Origin: a virus
Length of the DNA: 61,312 bases
Strand: one strand, 5' to 3'
IMG/VR virus record: IMGVR_UViG_3300025093_000022
Span: 1 to 61,312 of that record
Shown here in pieces: positions 16,789-24,342 of this stretch. Positions within the stretch are counted from its first letter, which is position 1. The number at the start of each line of letters is the position of its first letter. The notes below the pieces were generated by a model. The model was given only the letters and a program-made list of their open reading frames with translations. It searched no databases and was not told where the DNA came from. Made by a program: the position numbers and the translations under genes.

Positions 16789-17037
16789 ATGGCAAATTAT
16801 AAATTTGAATGGTTAAATGGTGGGGCAGAAATAATAAACCCTACAATAACTATCAACCCTGATAATATTAGTATATTTCCATCTAATATGACGATAGATG
16901 TAGATATTCTATTAACTACTCCAAATGGAACTTCTTTTGGAGTTAGATTATTTGATATTCCAGTGGAGAATTTAAACTATGATGTTGGTACTTTACAAAC
17001 TAGAGTATTATCTAAATTAGAAAATTTTAAGGTTTAG
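16789..17037 (+). CDS. Small beta-rich protein, 82 aa
   Basis: Immediately after the lectin-like gene. The body is beta-rich (PTITINPDNISIFPSNMTIDVDILLTT) without Cys or membrane segments. It looks like a small fibre-associated or baseplate-type protein. It runs straight into the 46-codon gene at 17041 with only three bases between. Function is not recognised. Confidence 0.5.
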   Translation: MANYKFEWLNGGAEIINPTITINPDNISIFPSNMTIDVDILLTTPNGTSFGVRLFDIPVENLNYDVGTLQTRVLSKLENFKV

Positions 17038-17040
17038 ATT

Positions 17041-17181
17041 ATGAAACAAAGAAATATAGATAATCCATTAGATAGATTTAATGTAACTAAATCAAAAGTA
17101 ATTATTGAGCCAGGTAAAAAAGGTAAAGTAGTTAAATATAATTGGTTACAAAGATTAATAATTAAATTATTTAAATTATAA
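17041..17181 (+). CDS. Small basic protein, 46 aa
   Basis: The ATG is three bases after the previous stop and the gene ends in a TAATG overlap with the next micro-gene, the coupling style of this phage. The product is very basic (VIIEPGKKGKVVKYN, then WLQRLIIKLFKL). The last 12 residues could form an amphipathic helix that touches membrane or packs into a partner. No homologue recognised. Confidence 0.45.
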   Translation: MKQRNIDNPLDRFNVTKSKVIIEPGKKGKVVKYNWLQRLIIKLFKL

Positions 17182-17240
17182 TGATAGGTATAGGATTAAG
17201 TATTTTAAAACCCCCGGTAACACCACCTGTTACTCCATGA
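17181..17240 (+). CDS. Micro-ORF, 19 aa (MIGIGLSILKPPVTPPVTP)
   Basis: The ATG overlaps the previous stop (TAATG) and the frame ends at TGA 17238-17240, eight bases before the endolysin gene. Its first seven codons resemble the start of the gene at 16081 (MLGIALG versus MIGIGLS; 17 of 21 bases match). It may be a real short anchoring peptide or a remnant of a duplicated fibre gene whose body has been lost. The proline tail is unusual. Confidence 0.3.
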   Translation: MIGIGLSILKPPVTPPVTP

Positions 17241-17248
17241 TATAATAT

Positions 17249-17944
17249 ATGAATATAACACAAGAAGCAGAAGAACAAAGAAAAATGGCGATTGAAAAAT
17301 TAAATAACATACAAGCTGAATCTAAATACTTATATATTTTAGATCCAGGACACGGTGGTATGAAAAATGGTGTATATCAAACATCAGGTAAAAGATCTCC
17401 TATATGGGATGATGGTACTCAATATTTTGAAGGTGTTGGTAATAGGGAGGTTGCTAAAAAAGTAGGAGATAAACTAAAAGATTTAAAGATTGATTTTGCT
17501 TATACAGTAGAACCAACTGATGCTACAGATGTATCTCTAAAAGAAAGAGTTAAATGGGTAAACGAATTACCATATAAAAACGTTATATTAATATCACTAC
17601 ACTCCAATGGAGCTAGTGCTGAAGCTGCTCAAGGTTGGGAAATATATACATCACCTGGAGAAACTACGTCTGATAGAATAGCTACTGTTTTCTATAATAG
17701 ATTTCAAGATAAATTCTTAGATAGAAAATTTAGAAAAGATACAAGAGATGGTGATCCAGACAAAGAGGCTAATTTTTACATAATTAAAAAAACCGTATGT
17801 CCCGCAATTTTGTTAGAGAACTTCTTTCATACCAACGAATACGAGTGTAAAAATATCTTAATGACAGATGAAGGACAAAATAAAATTGTTGATGCTATTA
17901 TAGAATCTATTACCTTTATAGAATTAAATGGAATACCTAAATAA
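17249..17944 (+). CDS. N-acetylmuramoyl-L-alanine amidase (endolysin)
   Basis: An Amidase_3 family zinc amidase, 231 residues. LDPGHGG (31-37) gives the first zinc ligand His35, Glu61 in YFEGVGN is the second, His118 in ISLHSNG the third, and Glu190 in PAILLENFF is the catalytic residue. It cleaves the amide bond between muramic acid and the stem peptide. There is no signal peptide, so release through a holin is expected, and holin candidates follow directly. The first ~25 residues are an extra helix. It overlaps the next gene by one base (TAATG), starting a lysis operon. Confidence 0.88.
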   Translation: MNITQEAEEQRKMAIEKLNNIQAESKYLYILDPGHGGMKNGVYQTSGKRSPIWDDGTQYFEGVGNREVAKKVGDKLKDLKIDFAYTVEPTDATDVSLKERVKWVNELPYKNVILISLHSNGASAEAAQGWEIYTSPGETTSDRIATVFYNRFQDKFLDRKFRKDTRDGDPDKEANFYIIKKTVCPAILLENFFHTNEYECKNILMTDEGQNKIVDAIIESITFIELNGIPK

Positions 17945-18549
17945 TGCAATACGATTGGTCACATACAATTAAAAATTTAATCATAGTATTACTATTGTTA
18001 TTAGTAGTATTTAAATGTGGTGGCAGAGGTGAAGAACCCAATGACGTAGAAGTAGTAACTTATACTGATACCACATTTATAACTCATATTGATACAGTAA
18101 CTTTTATAAAAGATACTACTGTTACAAAGACGGTACTCTCGTATACATATGTAGAACGTGTTGCAAAAGATACTAGTAAAGCGTATACTTTTAAAACTCA
18201 TGTATCAGATAGTCTTATTTCAGGTGATATTACTACTAAAGTGAAGGTGAAAGACAGTGTAGCTACTTTAATTAACCAAAGTATTGCTTATCAACCACTT
18301 TTTCCTAAATATATTTACCAGACAGATAGTATCATTATTCACGATTCTACAGTAGTTACAAAATATAATACAAAGCCTAGATTATTACTAGGAGCTGACA
18401 TTGTATTTGGTAATTCTCAAAACAATGGAACAATAATACCAAAACTTGCACTAGAACTAAAAGATCAAACTGTCTTAGAAGGTGGTTATGATATTTTTAA
18501 TAATCAAATTGTTTTTGGTGCCAAATATAAATTTAAAAGAAAAAAGTAA
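17944..18549 (+). CDS. Membrane-anchored periplasmic protein, spanin-like candidate
   Basis: 201 residues. One strong transmembrane segment (LIIVLLLLLVVF, about 12-24) follows a short cytoplasmic start; KCGG right after is not a canonical lipobox. The periplasmic part is rich in Thr, Asp, Val and Lys (DTVTFIKDTTVTKT) and ends in alternating strands (LLLGADIVFGN, GGYDIFNNQIVFGAKYKFKRKK) that look like an outer-membrane-facing beta domain. Located between endolysin and holin, it best fits an i-spanin or u-spanin-type protein linking inner and outer membranes. No homology is claimed. Confidence 0.5.
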   Translation: MQYDWSHTIKNLIIVLLLLLVVFKCGGRGEEPNDVEVVTYTDTTFITHIDTVTFIKDTTVTKTVLSYTYVERVAKDTSKAYTFKTHVSDSLISGDITTKVKVKDSVATLINQSIAYQPLFPKYIYQTDSIIIHDSTVVTKYNTKPRLLLGADIVFGNSQNNGTIIPKLALELKDQTVLEGGYDIFNNQIVFGAKYKFKRKK

Positions 18550-18553
18550 TACA

Positions 18554-18793
18554 ATGGAATCAGTACTAAATACTCCAATGGGTGAAGCTGGAGGAATTAC
18601 AACCCTATTAGCTTCAGTCGGCTTTCAAGCCGCAAGTATGTTGGATTTAGCAAATATTAACCCTTATTTAACTTTCTTTACTACCGTTGGTGGTATAGTG
18701 TATTTGTGGTATAAAATTAAAAATGAACGTTTAAAAAATAAAGAACTTAAACGTAAACTAGAAAATGCCGACAGAGAAAATAAAAAAGGCTAA
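18554..18793 (+). CDS. Holin candidate, 79 aa, two membrane segments
   Basis: The start at 18554 (MESVLNTPMG), just after the previous stop, is preferred over an upstream in-frame ATG at 18482 that would overlap the spanin-like gene heavily. There are two hydrophobic segments: GITTLLASVGFQAASML (about 13-29) and YLTFFTTVGGIVYLWYKI (about 37-54). A charged C-terminal tail (KNKELKRKLENADRENKKG) follows. This matches class II holins, which permeabilise the inner membrane for the amidase. The gene overlaps the next by 29 bases. Confidence 0.55.
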   Translation: MESVLNTPMGEAGGITTLLASVGFQAASMLDLANINPYLTFFTTVGGIVYLWYKIKNERLKNKELKRKLENADRENKKG

Positions 18794-19109
18794 TGAAATA
18801 AGTTCTCTAATTACTGGTTGGGGGAAAATTCTATTTATAATAGGGTCAGCAATTGGTAGTGGGTTTTTATTATATTATCAAATACAAAATAATTCTACTA
18901 GTATACAAAATTTAGAGTTAAAGATAGATGATAATAATAAAGCCAACGAAAGAGAATTTGAAATAAACGAAGAACGTAGTAATAAACGATACGACAGAGC
19001 TATGAAAACAGGCGATATTCTTCTAAAGCAAAACGCTAAACAAAATGACTGGCTACTTGACTTAGATAAAAGAATATCTTATATTGAAGGAAATTTAAAA
19101 CATGAATAA
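18765..19109 (+). CDS. Membrane-anchored coiled-coil protein, 114 aa
   Basis: One membrane segment (ILFIIGSAIGSGFLLYYQI, about 22-40) followed by a charged helical region (QNLELKIDDNNKANEREFEINEERSNKRYD) ending in LDKRISYIEGN, a likely coiled coil. Such N-in, single-segment coiled-coil proteins next to holins are typical of Rz-like inner-membrane spanin subunits or antiholins. With another spanin-like gene at 17944, the two could form a two-component spanin; this is inference. It overlaps both neighbours. Confidence 0.5.
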   Translation: MPTEKIKKANEISSLITGWGKILFIIGSAIGSGFLLYYQIQNNSTSIQNLELKIDDNNKANEREFEINEERSNKRYDRAMKTGDILLKQNAKQNDWLLDLDKRISYIEGNLKHE

Positions 19110-19374
19110 TTGGTTTACAAATACTTGGGAATGGTTTAAATCATTCTTTGATGGTAAAACAGTAGCATCAATGATGAGATTACTTAACTTTTTAGCTGTA
19201 GTTAATGGTTTAGGAGTTATTTGGTATTGTGCTATTGCAGAATCTGAATATGCTCATTATGGTTTAGAACTTGTAATGATTGGTATATTTGGTAAAGGTT
19301 ATCAAGACTATAATAACTATCGTAGAGATAAAACTAAAAAAGATGGCGAGAATATACAGTCTGACATATCTTAA
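19102..19374 (+). CDS. Phage holin-like protein, 90 aa
   Basis: Begins MNNWFTNTWEWFKSFFDGKTVASMMRLLNFLAVV, a common opening of Bacteroidota phage holins: an aromatic amphipathic start, then a membrane segment (MRLLNFLAVVNGLGVIWYC, about 26-44) and a second weaker one (YGLELVMIGIFGKGYQ). The tail is charged. It is the third membrane protein of the lysis cassette; which of the candidates forms the lethal hole cannot be told from sequence. It overlaps the next gene by 32 bases. Confidence 0.6.
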   Translation: MNNWFTNTWEWFKSFFDGKTVASMMRLLNFLAVVNGLGVIWYCAIAESEYAHYGLELVMIGIFGKGYQDYNNYRRDKTKKDGENIQSDIS

Positions 19375-19618
19375 AGAGTTACATAGAAATAAAAAAGCTG
19401 AAAATGGTGTATTATATTACACTGATGAAAAAGTTTTTAAAGGTACTGATAAAGGTTATTTAGAAGATGTTACTGATATAAAGCTTTCTACTGAAGAAAC
19501 CAATAATTCTTTAGTTATTATAGAAGGTGATATTGAAGATAATAGTATTAGAATAACTAATTTAGAGAGCAATAAAGCTGATAAATGTCAGGCATTAGCT
19601 TGGTCAATTATATTTTAA
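19343..19618 (+). CDS. Small protein at start of second fibre cluster, 91 aa
   Basis: The start at 19343 (MARIYSLTYLKELHRN) is chosen; a longer in-frame start at 19280 would overlap the holin by about 95 bases. The N-terminus is basic, then acidic helices (STEETNNSLVIIEGDIEDNSIRITNLESNKADKC) that look like a short trimeric coiled-coil stalk. Probably a fibre-related protein. It abuts the next ATG with no spacer. Confidence 0.5.
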   Translation: MARIYSLTYLKELHRNKKAENGVLYYTDEKVFKGTDKGYLEDVTDIKLSTEETNNSLVIIEGDIEDNSIRITNLESNKADKCQALAWSIIF

Positions 19619-19999
19619 ATGGAAAAAGTTATATTAGATAGTGTTAATTATAATTTTGATGCTTCAGCTAAAACTATAACTTTTACTCAAAGTTATGGGA
19701 CTGTAGAATTAAATCATGTATTATTAATTACTAATGTTACAGATAACGTAATTATATATAACTTTGGATGTACTGGGTACGGCGGGTCAATGTCTGGTCT
19801 AACTTTAACTTTAGATTACGATACTACTAGTATGGCAGACACTGATGATTTGCAAGTAGTATTATATGTAGAGAGTACTGAAAATAGCTCTAATATGTTA
19901 AAAGAACTAGAGGTACAGTCTGAGACATTAAGTTGTCTACAAAACATATTAGAAGAATTAAAATTAAATAATAAATTAATTAAAGAAATTCTAAGATAA
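19619..19999 (+). CDS. Fibre-associated protein with C-terminal coiled coil, 126 aa
   Basis: It starts directly at the previous stop. The first ~85 residues are beta-rich (KTITFTQSYGTVELNHVLLITNV, GLTLTLDYDTTSMADTDDLQVVLYVES), resembling a small head-fibre domain; the rest (SNMLKELEVQSETLSCLQNILEELKLNNKLIKEIL) is a heptad-like helix suited to trimerisation. It ends in a TAATG overlap with the first of three paralogous fibre genes, suggesting it is their partner. Confidence 0.55.
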   Translation: MEKVILDSVNYNFDASAKTITFTQSYGTVELNHVLLITNVTDNVIIYNFGCTGYGGSMSGLTLTLDYDTTSMADTDDLQVVLYVESTENSSNMLKELEVQSETLSCLQNILEELKLNNKLIKEILR

Positions 20000-20586
20000 T
20001 GGCAGAATATAAAATAAAAGACGGTACTGGTACCGGGGAAATGGCCAAAGTAAATGGTGATAATAGATTATATACCCAAGCAGTTACTACTACCGAAAAT
20101 GATGATGCTAATAAAAAAGGTGCAGCATATAATATAAATACCGGAGTTATTACTCTTACGGATTCAGCAGATACTGCAGTAATGTATCTAAAAAATGATG
20201 AAGAAAAGACTCTTCATATTACAGCTATTGCCATAGGACTAGGTCCCTCAACAGGTGGTACTGGAGGTATACCTAAAATTACTGTAGTTAGAAATCCAGC
20301 TAGTGCTAGTTTTAGTACAGATGTTGATATTAAAAGTAATAGAAATTACGGCTCTCAAAATGCTTTAACAGATGTTACTGCTTACAAAGGAGCAACAGGG
20401 GCTACCCTAACGGGAGGAGAAGATCATCTAATTTTCTTTCAAACATCTAGTGGTAGATTATTTGCTGCTATTGATGAGATTTTACCTAAAGGTAGTAGTA
20501 TTGGAGTTAAAATTGACCCACAACCAAGTAATACGTCTCAAGATGTTTACGTGGCTCTTATTTGTCACCAAGAAATACTTGAATAA
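19999..20586 (+). CDS. Head/tail fibre paralogue 1, 195 aa
   Basis: It opens with a conserved leader MAEYKIKDGTGTGEMAKVNGDNRLYTQAV, shared in pattern with the next two genes (IKDGTGSQQEAHVDGFGRLHVFSV and KIIDGEGSKKRVG...GTGLKVYTFE). The body is beta-rich and ends with a strand series (GSSIGVKIDP...DVYVALICHQEILE); the ending resembles those of the neighbours (...VSVLEEL, ...VISYSEELE). Likely a trimeric virion fibre or decoration. Function in receptor binding is inferred. Confidence 0.6.
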   Translation: MAEYKIKDGTGTGEMAKVNGDNRLYTQAVTTTENDDANKKGAAYNINTGVITLTDSADTAVMYLKNDEEKTLHITAIAIGLGPSTGGTGGIPKITVVRNPASASFSTDVDIKSNRNYGSQNALTDVTAYKGATGATLTGGEDHLIFFQTSSGRLFAAIDEILPKGSSIGVKIDPQPSNTSQDVYVALICHQEILE

Positions 20587-20605
20587 TAAAAAATTATAAA
20601 AAATT

Positions 20606-21163
20606 ATGGAAACTACAATAAAAGATGGTACAGGTTCTCAACAAGAAGCACATGTTGATGGCTTTGGTAGATTACATGTTTTTTCAGTAACAGAACCAGA
20701 AGATAAACATATTGCTAGAGATGGTAAAACGTGGAGTTATTACTTTACTACCACTCCAGCAGGAGCCAATGATTATTTTTTCTATTTTGAAAATACTGGT
20801 GAAGAAATATATACTATCACAGACATTAGAATTATGTCTGCTTCTGCTGATACCATTAATGTGAATGGGGTTAGTGGAACACCTTCCTATACAGCTAGTG
20901 CAGATGTAGATGCTGTAAATAGAAATAGAGGATTAACTTCTATTTTACCTTCAGCTACTGCTAAAAAAGATACAGATACTACGGGACTAACCAATGATGG
21001 TACAATCTTTTTTATAAGATGCGATACTGCGAACGAAATGGAACATCTAAGAACATCTTCTAATATTCATATACCTAAAGGAGCAGCTATTGGATTACAA
21101 GCTGTTACAGGTACTGCTTTAATTACTTGTGTAGTATCAGTAAGTGTTCTCGAAGAACTTTAA
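20606..21163 (+). CDS. Head/tail fibre paralogue 2, 185 aa
   Basis: The second member of the KDGTG family. It shares the leader (IKDGTGSQQEAHVDGFGRLHV), a central strand block with NTGEEIYTITDIRI (parallel to NDEEKTLHITAIAI in paralogue 1), the late helix-strand IPKGAAIGLQAVTGTALITCVVSVSVLEEL, and the VDxxNRNRG / VDIKSNRNYG element. A clear tandem duplication. The product is likely displayed on the virion. Nothing suggests enzyme activity. Confidence 0.6.
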   Translation: METTIKDGTGSQQEAHVDGFGRLHVFSVTEPEDKHIARDGKTWSYYFTTTPAGANDYFFYFENTGEEIYTITDIRIMSASADTINVNGVSGTPSYTASADVDAVNRNRGLTSILPSATAKKDTDTTGLTNDGTIFFIRCDTANEMEHLRTSSNIHIPKGAAIGLQAVTGTALITCVVSVSVLEEL

Positions 21164-21167
21164 TTAA

Positions 21168-22262
21168 ATGGGACTAGAAACTAAAATAATAGATGGTGAA
21201 GGTTCCAAAAAAAGAGTAGGCTCTAAAACTACTGAAGAATTTGGTACTGGTTTAAAGGTATATACTTTTGAAGGTAATCCTCTTGGATTTCAAAGTGCTA
21301 CATTTATTAATGATACATACGGAGCAGCTTTAAATCAAGATGCTTCAGTAGGTGGTACACCTGACCAAGTACATAATGGGATTGATTCTGTTTTATGGAC
21401 AGCTGCAGCTACAGTTGGTACTTGGACTTTTAATTCTACAGCTCAAGCTAAAAGTGGTACTAATAGTATTGATGCTACAGCTACTGTAAATAATGATTTA
21501 GCAACAATATCTAAAGGGTCTTCTCTGACCATTGCTAATTATCAAGCTTTGACAGGTTGGATATACATAACCTCTTGGTCTACTAGCGGTACTAAAGATG
21601 TTCAAGTCGAAGGATATGTAGGAGCTACTGCAACTGTAGTAAGTTCAGTTTTAAATCTTAGTTCTTATATAGATACTACCTTATTTAATACTTGGCAAAA
21701 ATTTACAATACCCTTTGCAGATTTTTCTTTTACTTCAAGTACTTTGGACACAATTAGAATTAGAACAATTGATATTGGTGCCGGTGCGCCTCCTAATTAT
21801 TACTTAGATGATATTCAATTTGAAGAAACTGGAGGACCTATTATATTTACAGTAGGACCAGCCCCAGGTAAAAAGTGGAGAATAACTAGTTTAAATTACA
21901 TATTAGCTGATGCATATGCAGGTACTGTCACAAATGGAACAATGCCCTCTATACCATATACAGGTTTCTTAGGTGTAGGTAGTCTCACAAATGGTACCGT
22001 AATTAGAAGAATACAATACGGTGAAATAAGATTCTCAAATACTACAACAGATTTTATTGATTATATAAGTACTGCTGCTCCTAAAACTGTTATTAGCGGT
22101 AGTGACGGCACTAATACATGGGTACGTTTAGAAGCAAATTTTAAAGACCCTATTATATTTGATGGGGATAAGGGTGATAGATATGAATTAGTTATTAATG
22201 ATGATCTCTCTGGTTTGCTTTACTACAGAGCAGTCATTTCTTACTCAGAAGAACTAGAATAA
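21168..22262 (+). CDS. Fibre paralogue 3 with inserted jelly-roll (CBM-like) domain, 364 aa
   Basis: It has the family leader (ETKIIDGEGSKKRVG) and family ending (KGDRYELVINDDLSGLLYYRAVISYSEELE). Between them lies an extra ~150 residues (about 60-225) with strands such as SGTNSIDATATV, LTGWIYITSW, KDVQVEGYVGA, WQKFTIPFADF and NYYLDDIQFEE. This order is that of carbohydrate-binding jelly-roll modules. The insertion would give this copy a sugar-binding tip, attractive for recognising host capsular polysaccharide. Sugar binding is inferred from fold resemblance only. Confidence 0.6.
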   Translation: MGLETKIIDGEGSKKRVGSKTTEEFGTGLKVYTFEGNPLGFQSATFINDTYGAALNQDASVGGTPDQVHNGIDSVLWTAAATVGTWTFNSTAQAKSGTNSIDATATVNNDLATISKGSSLTIANYQALTGWIYITSWSTSGTKDVQVEGYVGATATVVSSVLNLSSYIDTTLFNTWQKFTIPFADFSFTSSTLDTIRIRTIDIGAGAPPNYYLDDIQFEETGGPIIFTVGPAPGKKWRITSLNYILADAYAGTVTNGTMPSIPYTGFLGVGSLTNGTVIRRIQYGEIRFSNTTTDFIDYISTAAPKTVISGSDGTNTWVRLEANFKDPIIFDGDKGDRYELVINDDLSGLLYYRAVISYSEELE

Positions 22263-22272
22263 AATATTAGTT

Positions 22273-22701
22273 ATGAAATTTTTATTATTGCTAATAGCCT
22301 TTATACCTACCACCATTTTAACGGTGATATGGTTGCCTATTAACATTTTTTATCATATATTTACATTTAAATGGAAAACAGGTTCTAAAAAAATAGGCCA
22401 ATATTTTTACCAAATGGCATTGTCCATAGATCAATTCGCTAACGTATCGTTACAAACCCCACTTAATTTTTTAATGATAAAAAGAGGTGTTTATGATTTT
22501 CATTTATTTGGAGATGAAGATGATACTATTTCTTATTGTATAGCAATGAACCAAGATAAAGATTCATTATCTAAATTTGGTAAATTTTGGGCATGGTTCT
22601 TAGATAAAGTTGATAGAGATCACTTATTAAAGACTATGAAAAATAAACGAAAAAGAGATTTAGAAGCCTGTAAGAGAATTAGTAAAATATACTTAAACTA
22701 A
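22273..22701 (+). CDS. Conserved-looking membrane protein, 142 aa
   Basis: The N-terminus is one or two membrane segments (MKFLLLLIAFIPTTILTVIWLPINIFYHIF, residues 1-30). A soluble part with YFYQMALSIDQFANVSLQTPLN and a basic tail (KNKRKRDLEACKR) follows. I have an impression of similar proteins in Bacteroidota phages but can name no function. Placement before the exonuclease and ring genes does not clarify it. It could act at the inner membrane during DNA entry or lysis. Confidence 0.5.
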   Translation: MKFLLLLIAFIPTTILTVIWLPINIFYHIFTFKWKTGSKKIGQYFYQMALSIDQFANVSLQTPLNFLMIKRGVYDFHLFGDEDDTISYCIAMNQDKDSLSKFGKFWAWFLDKVDRDHLLKTMKNKRKRDLEACKRISKIYLN

Positions 22702-22702
22702 T

Positions 22703-23641
22703 ATGGTAAGTAAGAAGATAGAAGTCCTTGTAGAGAAGTTTTTAAAAAACAGAGTTTATTTAACAAATGGCGCAGGGTTCCTGGCTAAGAAATGGAAAGT
22801 TTCAAGAGCCGAGATCTATGAAGCTAGAGACGAAGCTAAAAGAAGATTAAAAGCCGAGCAGGCTGTAAAATGCAAAAGATTGTTCTTTGATATTGAAACC
22901 TCTCCAAATGTATGTTACGTTTGGGAAACAGGTTGGAAGAAAACAGTTCCACATAACACTATCATACAAGAAAGACAAATTATGTGTATTTCTTATAAGT
23001 GGTGGGGTGAGGATAAAGTTCACAACATCTGGTGGAAAGATCAAGATGATAGAAACGTTCTAGAAGAATTTTTACCTATTATCTTTTCTGCTGATGAAGT
23101 AGTAGCTCATAATGGTGATAGATTTGATATACCTATGATGTTAGGTAGAGCAGCCTTCCACAGATTAAAAGCCCCTACTAAATATAGAACGTTTGATACA
23201 TATAAGAAGATTAAAGCTCAATTCAAATTAAATAGTTATTCATTAGACTATTGTACTAGATTCTTTAATGTACGTGGTAAAATGGAAACTGGTGGATTTG
23301 ACTTATGGAAAGATATCTTACAAGATAGAGATAAGAAAAGACGTAAAGAGGCTAAAGAAAAAATGATTGAGTATTGTAATAGAGATGTTATAGCAATGGA
23401 AGATCTTTATAACACTATTCAACCATACACTAAAGCAGTTACTAATATGTCTGTTTTGCAAGGCGAATCTAAATGGGGGTGTCCTTCATGTGGTTCACAA
23501 GATGTGTCATATGCTAAACCTGATGTAACACCAAGAGGTATTATACAAAGACATATGGAATGTGATACTTGTGGTAACTACTACCACATATCAAGTAAGA
23601 CTTATTTTACTTGCAAAGAATATAAAAAGATACATGAGTAA
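22703..23641 (+). CDS. DnaQ-like 3'-5' exonuclease with HTH and zinc ribbon
   Basis: 312 residues in three parts. Residues about 20-50 look like a small HTH (FLAKKWKVSRAEIYEARDEAKRR). The DEDD exonuclease has motif I FFDIETSP (Asp63, Glu65), motif II VVAHNGDRFDIPM (Asp142) and motif III YCNRDVIAMEDLY (Asp228). A C-terminal zinc ribbon has Cys260, Cys263, Cys287 and Cys290. It probably trims or proofreads DNA; the zinc ribbon and HTH suggest it binds a particular DNA. Its position inside the structural arm is odd and may mean late action (for example at packaging). It ends in a TAATG overlap. Confidence 0.75.
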   Translation: MVSKKIEVLVEKFLKNRVYLTNGAGFLAKKWKVSRAEIYEARDEAKRRLKAEQAVKCKRLFFDIETSPNVCYVWETGWKKTVPHNTIIQERQIMCISYKWWGEDKVHNIWWKDQDDRNVLEEFLPIIFSADEVVAHNGDRFDIPMMLGRAAFHRLKAPTKYRTFDTYKKIKAQFKLNSYSLDYCTRFFNVRGKMETGGFDLWKDILQDRDKKRRKEAKEKMIEYCNRDVIAMEDLYNTIQPYTKAVTNMSVLQGESKWGCPSCGSQDVSYAKPDVTPRGIIQRHMECDTCGNYYHISSKTYFTCKEYKKIHE

Positions 23642-24342
23642 TGGTTACTTTAAATGAATTAATTTACGATTTATGGGAGATTGTCAGACCAAATATATCT
23701 GATGATGACCCCTTTGATAAAAGACAATTTGCCTTCTGGATTAAAAACCAGAGGGCTTTATGGCTTAGAAACGAGTTAAATAAAAATCGTACTATAGATG
23801 ATAATGTAATTCAAGATTTAGGTTGTGTTGAACTTGAAGTAGCAGATCGTGCCGATTGTTGTGAACTATCAGCTGGATGTAAAATACTTAGAACCAAACT
23901 AACAATACCTAATACAATTGAGTTGCATAATAAAACTGGACTTACTAGAGTAGCTCCAATTGATAAATTATCAGTACCATTTAGTTTTGTAGACTATGAA
24001 AGAGCTATATGGTCTGGAAATGGTAGATACAATTCTAGTCAAATTTTTGCATTTTTGTTAAATGATAGAATTTATCTTTCATCTAAGTCAAATGAAAGTC
24101 TTAAATATATTACACATATTAATGTGAGAGGTGTATTTGAAGATCCGACTGAAGCTGCTGTTTTTAGTCATTGTGATAATACACCTTGTTATACAGACGA
24201 TAGTGCTTATCCAGTTAATAGTTGGATGATTGATTATATGAAAGAGGCTATCTTAAAGTTAAATGTAGGTATGGCTTTACAAGCTGTAAATGATACTACA
24301 AATAACGCTAAACCAGATAATACAAATGAACCACAGCAATAG
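23641..24342 (+). CDS. Ring/tail connector protein, 233 aa
   Basis: The protein begins with helices (TLNELIYDLWEIVRPNISDDDPFDKRQFAFWIKNQRALWLRNEL), as in ring proteins of crAss-like tails, followed by a Cys-containing insertion (RADCCELSAGCKIL) and beta strands (GRYNSSQIFAFLLNDRIYLSS). It shares the general plan of the adaptor-like protein at 10897 and of the gene at 24911. Together they probably build stacked rings between portal and the muzzle. The end overlaps the IHF-like gene by 17 bases. Confidence 0.65.
   Translation: MVTLNELIYDLWEIVRPNISDDDPFDKRQFAFWIKNQRALWLRNELNKNRTIDDNVIQDLGCVELEVADRADCCELSAGCKILRTKLTIPNTIELHNKTGLTRVAPIDKLSVPFSFVDYERAIWSGNGRYNSSQIFAFLLNDRIYLSSKSNESLKYITHINVRGVFEDPTEAAVFSHCDNTPCYTDDSAYPVNSWMIDYMKEAILKLNVGMALQAVNDTTNNAKPDNTNEPQQ

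Noticed and set aside
16081-17240. Diversity-generating retroelement around the lectin-like gene
   Set aside because: No reverse transcriptase, no adenine-substituted template repeat in the window.
18482-18553. Longer start for the holin candidate
   Set aside because: It would overlap the spanin-like gene by 68 bases and add a hydrophobic segment in its reading shadow; ATG 18554 directly follows the stop.
19280-19342. Longer start for the 91-aa fibre-related gene
   Set aside because: Overlap with the holin coding region of about 95 bases; the ATG at 19343 with MARIYSL fits better.
24290-24325. Longer start for the IHF-like gene
   Set aside because: The added 12 residues (MILQITLNQIIQ) are a shadow of the previous gene's tail; ATG 24326 leaves only a 17-base overlap.
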